DNA of 64,000 nt from Roseisolibacter agri (lineage in GTDB: Bacteria; Gemmatimonadota; Gemmatimonadetes; Gemmatimonadales; Gemmatimonadaceae), in assembly GCF_030159095.1 (NCBI RefSeq), contig NZ_BRXS01000003.1, forward strand, positions 434,001 through 498,000, given 5' to 3'. Made by a program: the position numbers and the translations under genes. Positions 54,272 to 62,562 of this stretch are shown here, one piece after another. The first letter of the stretch is position 1. Every line of letters begins with the position of its first letter. The notes under the pieces are model-generated. The model made no database searches, had not been told where the DNA came from, and worked only from the letters and a program-made list of their open reading frames with translations.

Positions 54272-55372
54272 ATGTCGCCCACGCCCCTCTCCCACGGCGA
54301 TCTCGCCCGCCTCCAGACCGTCCTCGGCACCATGCTCGCGCCGCACGAGTACGGCGACGCGCAGGCGTGGGGAGATGCGCTGTGCGGCGAGCTGGCGGCG
54401 CTCATCCCCGACGGGATGGTGGGCCTGCTGCGCGCGACGCCGCAGGGGCCGTACACGCACACGCCGCTGCCGCTCGACGACCAGGTGCTCTACGTGCGGC
54501 ACTTCGCGCGACTGGACCTGGCCTCCGCGCGGCAGGCCGAGCGCCGGCTGACCATCGCGCACCGCTGGTCGCTCACGGCGCCCGACGAGATGCGCGGCTC
54601 CGAGTTCCAGGAGGAGTGGCTGCGCCCGCGCCGGCTGGCCGACGCGTTCTGGCTCAACACGTACGACGGGCCGACCGCGCGCCACCGCGTCTTCCTGAAC
54701 TTCGCCGCGGTGCAGGACGGCGCGGCGCGCGACCGCGTGCTGACGCTGCTGCGGCTGATGGAGCCCGCGTTCCAGGCGGGCACGATGGCGCTCGACCGGC
54801 TGGGGAGCGACGCCGTCGCGCTGCATCGCACGCTGGACGCGCTCGCGCACGCGGTGCAGGTGAGCGACGCGGCGGGCCGCGCGCTGCACCGCACCGCCGC
54901 GCTTTGCGCGCTGCTGGCCGAGGAGCCCGAGCGCGCGCGGCTGGAGGCGGCGCTGGCGGCGGCGGCGCACGACGTGAGCGCGCTGGTGGCGCCGCGCGCG
55001 GGCGGCGCGGCGGTGCTGGGCCACACGGCCGCGACGCGCACCGTGGACACCGCCCGCGCGCGCTACACGGTGCGCGGCACGCTGGCGCCGCACGCCACCG
55101 CGGGGCGGCTGGCGATCGTGCTCGACGTGACGCACGCGCCGCGCGGCGCCGCGCAGGCGACGCTGGACGACGACACGCTGCGCGCGCGCTACGGGCTCAC
55201 CGCGCGCGAGGTGGCGGTGGCGCGCCTGCTGGCCGAGCGCCTGAGCGACGCGGAGATCGCGACGCGGCTGGGCACGAGCCCCAACACCGCGCGGACGCAC
55301 GTCGAGCGCGTGCGCACGAAGCTGGGCGTCGCGAAGCGCGGCGAGGTGGGCGCGCGGCTGCGGGGCGGCTGA
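54272..55372 (+). CDS. LuxR-family transcriptional regulator, paralogue 2
   Basis: A 366-residue paralogue of the regulator at 46315, with the same layout: alpha/beta sensory domain (ARLDLASARQAERRLTIAHRW), PAS-like middle part (ALDALAHAVQVSDAAGRALH) and C-terminal LuxR helix-turn-helix (LTAREVAVARLLAERLSDAE, SPNTARTHVERVRTKLG). The ATG at 54272 is used. It is divergent from the SusC/SusD operon, which it may regulate, and convergent with a DUF5602 gene whose stop lies in an 11-bp tandem repeat. Likely arose with paralogue 1 by duplication of a block including the 3' repeat. Confidence 0.82.
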   Translation: MSPTPLSHGDLARLQTVLGTMLAPHEYGDAQAWGDALCGELAALIPDGMVGLLRATPQGPYTHTPLPLDDQVLYVRHFARLDLASARQAERRLTIAHRWSLTAPDEMRGSEFQEEWLRPRRLADAFWLNTYDGPTARHRVFLNFAAVQDGAARDRVLTLLRLMEPAFQAGTMALDRLGSDAVALHRTLDALAHAVQVSDAAGRALHRTAALCALLAEEPERARLEAALAAAAHDVSALVAPRAGGAAVLGHTAATRTVDTARARYTVRGTLAPHATAGRLAIVLDVTHAPRGAAQATLDDDTLRARYGLTAREVAVARLLAERLSDAEIATRLGTSPNTARTHVERVRTKLGVAKRGEVGARLRGG

Positions 55373-55394
55373 CGCGCCCACCTCCTCACGATCC

Positions 55395-55423
55395 GTCGCG
55401 CGTCAGTCGCGCGTCAGTCGCGC
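55395..55423. repeat. 11-bp tandem repeat at the 3' end of LuxR paralogue 2
   Basis: Two full units and 7 bases of a third of GTCGCGCGTCA, again covering the stop codon of the convergent gene. The unit length and position match the repeat at 47448-47491, although the sequence differs. Confidence 0.75.
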
Positions 55424-56325
55424 TTCGCCAGCTGCACGAGCGCCACGCGGTACTCCTTCGCCGCCGCGTCGTACGCGATGCGGTACGCGCCGGGATACCA
55501 GCCGGGCACCGCGTGCCGCGCGGCGGTGCCGACGGGCCGCACCTCGTCGCGCACCGCGGGATCGGTGGCCGTGCGCTTCGCCATCAGGTAGGCGCGCGTC
55601 ACCATCGGCTCCGCGAAGATGAACTGCCCGTCCCACGAGCCGTAGATGAACGTCGCCGTGAACGGGCGCACGCCCTGCGGGTTGCCGAGCATCCCCTGCA
55701 GCTCGGGCGAGCGGCGGTCCACCCAGTGCACGCCCATCAGCGGCACCGCGATCGCCGACGGCGCCGCGCCCGGCGGGCCGAGCACGAGGTTGTGCGCCGG
55801 ACGGAGCTCGTCGGCCGGCAGGCGGTCGGCCTCGGCCGCGAACTGCGGGTTCGCGAGGACGATGCGGCGGTCGCGCTCCGCCTTGTCGATCGTGTAGAAG
55901 TGGAAGTCGAAGTGCGGCGTGTCGTAGACGCCGGGCGGCTCGTGCCCGCCGACGTTCCAGTTCAGGCTCGCCCACTTGAAGGGCGTGGGGTTGTTGGCGG
56001 TGGGGAAGACGAGCGCGAGCTCGTGGTCGGGGCCCTTGTGGCCGACGGCGTGCCCCATGCCCGTCGTGGGCAGCCCCTCCATCACGGCCTCGTCGAGCGC
56101 GACGCCGATCTCGAGCGGGACGTCGGCGCGCTGCGCGTCGACGACGACGTACGGCCGCACCTTCCCGCGGCCGAGGGGGAGCGACGCGCCGTAGTGGATG
56201 CGGGTCGGGGACGCGGCGGTCGCGTCGGGCGCGGCGTCGGCGGTGGCGATGACGGCGACGCCCGCGACGGCCGCCAGCGCGGCGGCGCGCAGCGTGGAGC
56301 GGGAGGGGCGGAAGCTGGTGGACAT
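55414..56325 (-). CDS. Secreted DUF5602 / TTHB210-like protein
   Basis: A 303-residue exported protein. The ATG at 56325 gives a signal peptide (AAALAAVAGVAVIATADAA). The mature part matches the pattern I associate with DUF5602 (TTHB210-like): IHYGASLPLGRGKVRPYVV, then LEIGVALDEAVMEGLP, FKWASLNWNVGGHEPPGVYD and HFDFHFYTI. The clustered His residues in GHEPP and HFDFHF could bind metal. Function unknown. It converges with LuxR paralogue 2. Confidence 0.68.
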   Translation of the reverse strand: MSTSFRPSRSTLRAAALAAVAGVAVIATADAAPDATAASPTRIHYGASLPLGRGKVRPYVVVDAQRADVPLEIGVALDEAVMEGLPTTGMGHAVGHKGPDHELALVFPTANNPTPFKWASLNWNVGGHEPPGVYDTPHFDFHFYTIDKAERDRRIVLANPQFAAEADRLPADELRPAHNLVLGPPGAAPSAIAVPLMGVHWVDRRSPELQGMLGNPQGVRPFTATFIYGSWDGQFIFAEPMVTRAYLMAKRTATDPAVRDEVRPVGTAARHAVPGWYPGAYRIAYDAAAKEYRVALVQLAKRD

Positions 56326-56478
56326 GGCGGTGGACCTCGGATCCCGGATGGCACGTGGTGGTGATGCGGCGGTGGGTGCGCGCTGGGGGGTGGTGCGCGC
56401 CGCCACGATCGGGATTCCGGGCTGGCCGTGCGTGGGTCGTTTTACCCCAGCACTGAGATTCCTTGCTCGGACGCCGAA

Positions 56479-56511
56479 CGGGCGGGCCGGACCGAGGTCC
56501 GGGCCCGCCCG
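56479..56511 (-). terminator. Hairpin after the subtilisin gene
   Basis: CGGGCGGGCCGGAC (56479-56492) pairs with GTCCGGGCCCGCCCG (56497-56511) with one bulge, 24 bases past the minus-strand stop at 56535. A near-identical hairpin stands at 60310-60342. The rest of 56326-56534 shows nothing else. Confidence 0.65.
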
Positions 56512-56534
56512 CGCGGCCGTGCGGTGGCGCCGGA

Positions 56535-59500
56535 TCAGGGCGTGAAGGTCAGCCCGCCGGAGATCGCGACGTTGGCGGGATCGTCGGTCCGCGCGTCGCT
56601 GCCGTAGAGCATCGACAGCCCCTGCGACACGCCCGCGCTCATCGAGACCATGTAGCGGCCCGGTGCCAGCCGCGTGGGTGGCGAGACGAGGCCGCAGTAG
56701 CCTGCCGCGACCAGCGTGTGGGGGAAGTCCGCGAGGAGCACCAGCATCGAGCCGGACGCCTGCGAGCTGGCGCCCACGCAGTTCGTGGTCATCGCCATCG
56801 TCACCGGCGCGCCCGTGACCTCGAAGACGACGGCCGACCACGCGTCGGCCCCGTGGTACATGTAGAACGAGTGGTACAGCGACTTGCCCGCCTCGATGGA
56901 CGCGTGGCTGGACATCGAGGCCGCCGCCGACCACGACAGGCCGCGGATCGCCATCGGCGAGGCCGCGCCGCCGACCGGCGAGTAGGCGACGCCGATGCTC
57001 GACCCGCTCGTGCTCCCCATCGTGAAGGTGGCGATCGGGTTGCCCATGAACCGGTCGGTCCCGTTCACCGTGATCGACGCGCTCGCGCGCCCGGTGATGC
57101 CGGCCAGCGTCGTCGGCGCACCCTCCGCGCGGTCGAGGACCTCCGCGGGCTTCTCGGGCCAGTCGCCCGACGAGCCGGCCGCGCCGGCGGCGCGCGCGGT
57201 CGCCTGGTACTGCTGCGTCACCACGCGCACCTCGGCGTTCGCGGTGTTCGCCTTCACCACGATGGTGCCCTTCGCCTGCGTGCCCGAGCTCGCGTGGCGC
57301 GCGTAGACGACGTACGTGCCGACCTGCGACGGCGCGGTGTAGTAGCCGTACGCGTTGACGTCGCCGTTCCCCGCCGCGGCGAACCAGGTGATCGCCGTGT
57401 CCGCGAGGCCGGCGCCGAGCACGCGCGCCTTCAGCGCCACCGTCTGCTGCGGCTCCACCGTGACCGTGTCGGGCGTCATCACGACGCGCGCGCACGGCGC
57501 GGCCCACGCCACGTCGCCGCCGAGCGCGACCTGCACCTCGCGGCTCGCGCTGCCGATCAGCTGGCCCGCGGCGTCGTACGCCTCCACCTCGGCGATGTAC
57601 GGCGTCGGCGTGCCGCCGGCCGGCACCGTGTACGTGATCGCGGCGCGCCCGCCGGCGTGGACCCGGACGTCCTGCGCCAGCCCGTCGCTCGCGCGCCGCA
57701 GCTGCGACGTCACGGTGCGCACGCCGGGGAGCAGGAGGCACGCCTGCGCGTCGACGCGCACGTCGCCGGAGCTGACGAGCGCCGTCAGCCTCGAGGCCGG
57801 GACGTCGACGTCCTGGAAGAGCGGCGTCATGATCGCGAGATCGGCGCGCGTGAGGCGGCCGTCGCCGTCGAAGTCGCCGCGCGGGAAGACGTTCTCGTTG
57901 TCGCCGTCGCCGTTCGTGTTCCAGCGGTGGTTGCCGTTGACGTCCTTCTTGGGGTGCATCGCGGGCCCGTCGAGCGCGAGGCCGGCCGCCCCCTCGACCG
58001 CGAGCAGCCAGTCGCGCCAGCGGCGGAAGTCGCTCATGTCGATCGCGCCGTCGCCCGCGCCGCCGTCGCCGTCCGCGTCCTCGTCCAGGACCACCGCGCC
58101 GTCGCGCAGGCGCTCGTTGCCGTCGGCGGTGCCGTCGTCGACGTCCACCAGCAGCCGGCGCACGTGCGTCGCGGACACGCCGTGGCGCCCCTCGAGCGCG
58201 AGCGCCGCGCCGAACGCGTCGATGCGGGGCGCCGCGCCCGGCACCGGCACCGCGCTCGCGAGCAGCACGTCGAGCATCGGGTTGGCGTCCACCGACGCCC
58301 ACGGGAGCTGCGGCGCCAGCGCGTACAGGTAGCCCACGAGCGCGGCGACCTGCGGCGCGGCGAACGACGTGCCCTTGTCGGCCATGACGCCCGCGTAGTC
58401 GGTCAGCACGCGGATGTCCTCACCCGGCGCGGAGAGCTGGCCGCCCATGTTGGAGAACGTCGCGCGCGCGAGCGCGCCGCCGGACAGGCGCGTGATCGCC
58501 TCGACGCTGATGATCGCCTTCACGCCCGCGGCGCGCGCCGCGTTGAACGGGCTGGTGTAGCGCGAGTCCACGCGCTGCGCGTCGCCGCGCGAGTCGTTGC
58601 CGGCGGAGGCGACGATCACCGGCAGGCGCCCGCCGCGGAACGCCTCGGTGCCGCGCAGCATCACCTTCGCGAACGCGCCGTGCAGGTCGGCGAGGTCGCG
58701 CGCGTCGGCGTTGGTGGTCGGGTCGATGCCCGCCTGCTTCCAGCCGTAGCCCATGCTGACGTTGACGACGCGCGTCTGCACGCCGGCCGCGCTGCGCAGC
58801 AGCGAGTCCAGCCCGGTCAGCAGCGCCTGGCCGACGCTGCGGCGGTAGTCGTACAGCGTGCCGGCGCTGTCGGGGGCCGAGAGGCGCACGAGGTTGAGGG
58901 TCGCGGCGGGATTCAGCCCGTCGATCCCGCGGTCGTTGTCGAACGTCGCCGCGATCATGCCGGCGACCTTGGTGCCGTGGCTCGTCATCGGGCCGGCCGT
59001 CTGCCCCACCGCCGGCAGGTCCTCGTGCTCCGTGAACTCGGCGTCGAGCACCGCGGTCACGGGCTTCGCGGCGCTCTTGCGCGCCGCGCCGTTCAGGTTC
59101 CACAGCTGCGGCACGCGCGACAGGATGTGGTGCCAGTGCGCGCCGACCGCCTCGCGCTGCCACTGCTCCGCCGGCGCCGCCGCCATCGGCACGTAGCTCA
59201 CCACGTCGCCCTGCACGAGCGCGTCGGGCGCGGCGGCCGCGATGACGCCGGTCGCGGCGCGCAGCGTGGCCAGCGCCGCGGCGGCCGCGGCGTGCGTCGT
59301 GCCCGCGAGGCGCAGCACCAGCACGCCGCCCTGCGCGCCGCCCGGCGAGCCGCCGATCACGAGCCCGCCCACCTGCGCGACGAGCGCGTTCACCTGCGCC
59401 ACCGTGGCGCCGGGCGTCACGGCCACGAGCAGCGTGTTGTGCGAGACGCCCACGCCCGGCAGCGTCGCGTGCGGCACCGCGTAGTCGCCCGCGCGTGGCC

Positions 59501-60149
59501 GGAAGGTGCGCTGCGGGATGGCCGACGCGGCCGGCGCGCCCGGCGCGCCCGGCAGCTCGTAGATGCCGTCGCGCGGCGGCGTCTCGAGACGGAAGCGCAC
59601 GGGGAGCCGTCCACTCGCGTCGATCGCCGCGTAGCCCGCGGCCGCGAGCTGCTCGGCCGTCTCGCCGCTGGCGGGGATGCGGGCGTGCGCGCGGCCGAGC
59701 TCCGCGCCGTCGAGCAGCACGCGCACGCGCACCGCGGTGCGCGCGGCGAGCCCCGTCGCCGGCCAGTCGAGGCGGTACGCCTGCTGCGCCGGATCGACGA
59801 CGAGCTGCACGCCGCCCATCATCGGGCCCGTGCCGTCGGACGGCGTGTAGCGCGCGAGGTATCCGCCGTCGCACTCGGCCGCGTCGCGCGAGGCCACGCG
59901 GCAGATCTCGACGACCGGCGCGCGCCCGCCGTCGAACGTGCCGTGGTACCCGCGCGCGGGGCCGAGCGGCGCGAGGAAGGCGAAGGACGTCGCGGCGGGC
60001 GCGGGCGCGACGAGCGCGTGCAGCGACTGCAGCGCGCCGGACGCGCGGTCGATCAGCGTCGGCTCGGCGGGCGAGCGGTCGCCGCACGCGGCGGCGAGGA
60101 GCGCGGCGCCGACGACGGCGGCGCGCGGGAAGGCGAGGGGGGATCGCAT
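56535..60149 (-). CDS. Subtilisin-like (S8) multidomain protease lipoprotein
   Basis: A 1204-residue exported protease. The ATG at 60149 gives a lipoprotein signal (AAVVGAALLAAAC). An N-terminal beta-rich region and propeptide-like part (about 200-310) precede the S8 domain (about 350-640): Asp in VTAVLDAEFTEH, His in MTSHGTKVAGM, Asn in VASAGNDSRGD and Ser in DKGTSFAAPQVAAL. Two EF-hand/dockerin-like calcium segments follow (DEDADGDGGAGDG; GDFDGDGRLTRADL), then Ig-like domains to the C-terminus. It would digest proteins at the cell surface. Its promoter carries the shared palindrome module. Monocistronic, bounded by near-identical hairpins on both sides. Confidence 0.88.
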   Translation of the reverse strand: MRSPLAFPRAAVVGAALLAAACGDRSPAEPTLIDRASGALQSLHALVAPAPAATSFAFLAPLGPARGYHGTFDGGRAPVVEICRVASRDAAECDGGYLARYTPSDGTGPMMGGVQLVVDPAQQAYRLDWPATGLAARTAVRVRVLLDGAELGRAHARIPASGETAEQLAAAGYAAIDASGRLPVRFRLETPPRDGIYELPGAPGAPAASAIPQRTFRPRAGDYAVPHATLPGVGVSHNTLLVAVTPGATVAQVNALVAQVGGLVIGGSPGGAQGGVLVLRLAGTTHAAAAAALATLRAATGVIAAAAPDALVQGDVVSYVPMAAAPAEQWQREAVGAHWHHILSRVPQLWNLNGAARKSAAKPVTAVLDAEFTEHEDLPAVGQTAGPMTSHGTKVAGMIAATFDNDRGIDGLNPAATLNLVRLSAPDSAGTLYDYRRSVGQALLTGLDSLLRSAAGVQTRVVNVSMGYGWKQAGIDPTTNADARDLADLHGAFAKVMLRGTEAFRGGRLPVIVASAGNDSRGDAQRVDSRYTSPFNAARAAGVKAIISVEAITRLSGGALARATFSNMGGQLSAPGEDIRVLTDYAGVMADKGTSFAAPQVAALVGYLYALAPQLPWASVDANPMLDVLLASAVPVPGAAPRIDAFGAALALEGRHGVSATHVRRLLVDVDDGTADGNERLRDGAVVLDEDADGDGGAGDGAIDMSDFRRWRDWLLAVEGAAGLALDGPAMHPKKDVNGNHRWNTNGDGDNENVFPRGDFDGDGRLTRADLAIMTPLFQDVDVPASRLTALVSSGDVRVDAQACLLLPGVRTVTSQLRRASDGLAQDVRVHAGGRAAITYTVPAGGTPTPYIAEVEAYDAAGQLIGSASREVQVALGGDVAWAAPCARVVMTPDTVTVEPQQTVALKARVLGAGLADTAITWFAAAGNGDVNAYGYYTAPSQVGTYVVYARHASSGTQAKGTIVVKANTANAEVRVVTQQYQATARAAGAAGSSGDWPEKPAEVLDRAEGAPTTLAGITGRASASITVNGTDRFMGNPIATFTMGSTSGSSIGVAYSPVGGAASPMAIRGLSWSAAASMSSHASIEAGKSLYHSFYMYHGADAWSAVVFEVTGAPVTMAMTTNCVGASSQASGSMLVLLADFPHTLVAAGYCGLVSPPTRLAPGRYMVSMSAGVSQGLSMLYGSDARTDDPANVAISGGLTFTP

Positions 60150-60215
60150 GGCGCTGTATGGGTGCAGGGTCGGAGCGCGCGCATCGCGCATCGGGCGCAT
60201 GTCGCGTCGCGCAGG

Positions 60216-60260
60216 ACCCTACGACCGCCGGTCGCGCGGCCCGTACGTCGTTTCTGCGTA
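60216..60260 (-). promoter_or_regulatory. Palindrome-plus-minus-10 promoter module 2
   Basis: The palindrome TACGTCGTTTCTGCGTA (60244-60260) lies 22 bases upstream of the -10-like TAGGGT (60216-60221, minus strand), about 66 bases before the subtilisin start. Same spacing as modules 1 and 3. Confidence 0.62.
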
Positions 60261-60309
60261 TCTTTTCGCCCTCGCACTCGCGCCCGGATCCGCGGTCCCG
60301 CACGCACGA

Positions 60310-60342
60310 CGGGCGGGCCGGACCGAAGTCCGGACCCGCCCG
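60310..60342 (-). terminator. Hairpin upstream of the subtilisin promoter
   Basis: CGGGCGGGCCGGAC (60310-60323) pairs with GTCCGGACCCGCCCG (60328-60342) with one bulge. It would end any transcript of the small frame at 60413-60637. It is almost identical to the hairpin at 56479-56511, so the subtilisin gene is bracketed by two like structures. Confidence 0.6.
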
Positions 60343-60412
60343 CGTGGTGCCGTCCACGCCGCGTCCCCTCCCCCCGAGGTCGCGCGACGTGTGCGGCGTG
60401 CCGGCCGTGCGA

Positions 60413-60637
60413 TCAGCTGCGCGGCGCGACGTATGACTGCAGGTGCTGCTGTATGCGGTTCAGCGCGCGCACGCGGCGCCGCGCGGTCACGGTGTACGGA
60501 TCCTCCGTACGGGGCGGCGTCGTGTGCGCGGTCGTCACGGCGCTCGCATCCGCGAGCGCGGCGACCGTGAGGGCGAGCACGCGGCCTCGGTGGTCGCGAG
60601 GCGCGCGGGTGGACGGAGCGAGGACGGTGGGGCGCAT
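60413..60637 (-). CDS. Possible small protein of 74 residues
   Basis: A 74-residue frame starting at the ATG at 60637: basic N-terminus, a weak hydrophobic stretch (VLALTVAALADASAV) and a basic helical C-terminus (RRRVRALNRIQQHLQSYVA). A hairpin lies 70 bases past its stop. No family is recognised; the frame continues upstream through non-coding-looking DNA. It could equally be chance. Confidence 0.3.
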   Translation of the reverse strand: MRPTVLAPSTRAPRDHRGRVLALTVAALADASAVTTAHTTPPRTEDPYTVTARRRVRALNRIQQHLQSYVAPRS

Positions 60638-60780
60638 GGGACGGCGGGTCGGGGACTCGGGTGTCGGCGTGCCGCACGTCGGCGCCGCCTGCCACCAGTC
60701 TCGCATCCCCGCCGCCGCCGCACGTGGGTCGAACGACCCGATTTTCTCGCGTGCTTCAGGCGCGCTGACCCCTCCGGCCT

Positions 60781-60910
60781 TTGGAGGGATGCGGATGCTT
60801 CGGATGAGAACGGATGCTTCGGATCGTTCCGCGTGGCGGCGAGGTCCCGCGCGCTCCATGGAGCGATCCGCCTGATCCGTTCCGATCCGCAGCATCCGGA
60901 TCCTCTCCAA
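60781..60910. repeat. Dispersed palindromic repeat, copy 6
   Basis: It begins TTGGAGGGATGCGGATGC and ends CCTCTCCAA, with the same GGATC-rich interior as the other copies. GGCGCGCCGGACCC follows it, the reverse complement of the flank beside copies 1 and 3. It lies 37 bases past the stop of the first PEP-CTERM gene and may act as its terminator. Confidence 0.78.
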
Positions 60911-60946
60911 TGACGAAGGGGATCGGGCGCGCCGGACCCGACGCTC

Positions 60947-61543
60947 TCAGGCCTTCATCCTTGCTGCCGTTGCCGTTCGGTTCCGGCGCGCGACCGTGCC
61001 GACCGCGACCAGGCCGAGGCCCATCAGCCCCATCGTCGCCGGCTCCGGCACGGTGCTCACGGGCGTCTGGGCCGCCAGCGCGTCCGCGCGGAAGAACCCG
61101 AGCCCGCCGCCCGACGGCGACACGTCGACGCGGATCGTGAGCGAGTGCGCGCCGGCTCCCAGCTCGAACGCGGCGTGGCTCATGATCGGGTTGTCGAAGC
61201 AGCCCTGCGCGCCGGTGCCGTTGCAGCCGCCGGGCACGCGCGCGACCGGCGGCGTGCTGCCGACGAGCACCCCGTTGTCGAAGAGCGAGAACGCGTCGCC
61301 CGGCGCGAGGCCGTCGGTGACGCTGACGCGCACGCCGGTGGCGCTGGTGAACTCCCACGGCGCGGCCGGCGTGGAGCCGATGCCGCTCTGCGCAAACGAG
61401 CCGACGCCGCCGAACGAGAACGTGTACCACTGGCCGAGGGTAATGGGCGCGGCGGCGGCGACGCGCGGCGCGGCCGCGACGGCGCCGAAGGCGAGCAGCG
61501 CGGCGACGGCGGCGCGCGCGGCGCGGAGCGAGAGGCTGTGCAT
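60947..61543 (-). CDS. PEP-CTERM sorted exported protein 1
   Basis: A 198-residue exported protein. The signal peptide (AVAALLAFGAVAAAP) is followed by a beta-rich body of about 130 residues with one likely disulphide pair (GGCNGTGAQGCFD), and the C-terminus is a PEP-CTERM anchor: VPEPATMGLMGLGLVAVGTV then RRNR. Such proteins are processed by an exosortase and linked to exopolysaccharide. The start is 45 bases past the stop of the next PEP-CTERM gene upstream, so both share one transcript. No exosortase gene is in the window. Confidence 0.85.
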   Translation of the reverse strand: MHSLSLRAARAAVAALLAFGAVAAAPRVAAAAPITLGQWYTFSFGGVGSFAQSGIGSTPAAPWEFTSATGVRVSVTDGLAPGDAFSLFDNGVLVGSTPPVARVPGGCNGTGAQGCFDNPIMSHAAFELGAGAHSLTIRVDVSPSGGGLGFFRADALAAQTPVSTVPEPATMGLMGLGLVAVGTVARRNRTATAARMKA

Positions 61544-61588
61544 GGTCGGGATCTCCGATCGAGTCGATGTATGTGGAAGGCGCGCGGC

Positions 61589-62308
61589 TCAGCGGAGCGC
61601 GCGGCGACGACGGGCGACGACGGCGGTGCCGAGCAGGCCGCCCGCGAGCAGCGCGACGGTCGCGGGCTCGGGCACGGTGCTCACCGGCGCGGCGCCGTTC
61701 GAGAACGTGGCGCGGAAGGCGAAGTTCGAGCTGGCCGGCATCGACCAGCGCATCGCGGCGTACGAGTCCACCGTGCCCGGGTACGCGGTGCTGAAGCGCG
61801 ACGAGAGGCCGTCGCCCATCGTGGACGTCGTGCGGTACGCGACGCCGCCCAGCTGGTTGAAGCTCCCCGCGAGCGACGGGATGCCGAGGAACGCGATGTA
61901 GCGCTGGCCGGGGAGGATCGAGAGGCCGCCGTCGATCTCGAACACCGTCTCGACGGGCGACTGCGACGCGGTGCCGAGGCGCGCGGCGCTCTGCCAGAGG
62001 ATCGGGCCGGAGATCATGTCGGTCGTGCCGTCGTACGCGGCGACGAACGCGTTGTACGACGTGAGCGCGAAGCTGCGCGAGTCGCCGAGGAAGAAGCTGA
62101 AGCGGTCGAGCTGCGTGTACTGCGGCGCGACGAACGTCTGCCCGACGAGCGTCGCCTGCGACGGGTTGAGCTGGCCGAAGCCGTTGGCGTTGACCCCGCC
62201 GAGGGGCGCGCCGGTGTCGATCTGCTGCGCGGACAGCGCGGTGGTGAACGCGGCGGTCGCGGCGACGGCGGTGATGGCGAGCGTGGCGGTCAGGCGTACG
62301 AACGACAT
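61589..62308 (-). CDS. PEP-CTERM sorted exported protein 2
   Basis: A 239-residue exported protein with signal peptide (LTATLAITAVAATAAFTTALSAQ), a beta-rich body (ATLVGQTFVAPQYTQLDRFSF in part) and a PEP-CTERM tail (VPEPATVALLAGGLLGTAVVARRRR). The ATG at 62308 is used. It is the first gene of a two-gene unit with the PEP-CTERM gene downstream and has the palindrome promoter module about 94-138 bases upstream. The function of the body is unknown. Confidence 0.86.
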   Translation of the reverse strand: MSFVRLTATLAITAVAATAAFTTALSAQQIDTGAPLGGVNANGFGQLNPSQATLVGQTFVAPQYTQLDRFSFFLGDSRSFALTSYNAFVAAYDGTTDMISGPILWQSAARLGTASQSPVETVFEIDGGLSILPGQRYIAFLGIPSLAGSFNQLGGVAYRTTSTMGDGLSSRFSTAYPGTVDSYAAMRWSMPASSNFAFRATFSNGAAPVSTVPEPATVALLAGGLLGTAVVARRRRALR

Positions 62309-62401
62309 GGGGGGTATCCTCGACGCGCGGGGGCGCGGTATGGGGTCGGTCCCGGGCGCGCGGCGCGGCTCGTGCCGCGCGGTCGCCCCTGGGGTGCGCT
62401 C

Positions 62402-62446
62402 ACCCTACGGCGTCGGTTCCAGCCGGCCGTACGTAGTTCCTGCGTA
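62402..62446 (-). promoter_or_regulatory. Palindrome-plus-minus-10 promoter module 3
   Basis: The palindrome TACGTAGTTCCTGCGTA (62430-62446) lies 22 bases upstream of -10-like TAGGGT (62402-62407, minus strand), about 94 bases before the PEP-CTERM start. The hexamer and spacing equal those of module 2. Confidence 0.62.
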
Positions 62447-62562
62447 TTTTTTGACGGGGTGCGCGAACCCCGGGGCGCGCCGCGACGTATCTTCCGACCC
62501 TCCCGCCGCCGGCCCCTCAGGCCCGGCCCGTCGCCACATCCGGTTCGGTGGAGATCCGACGC

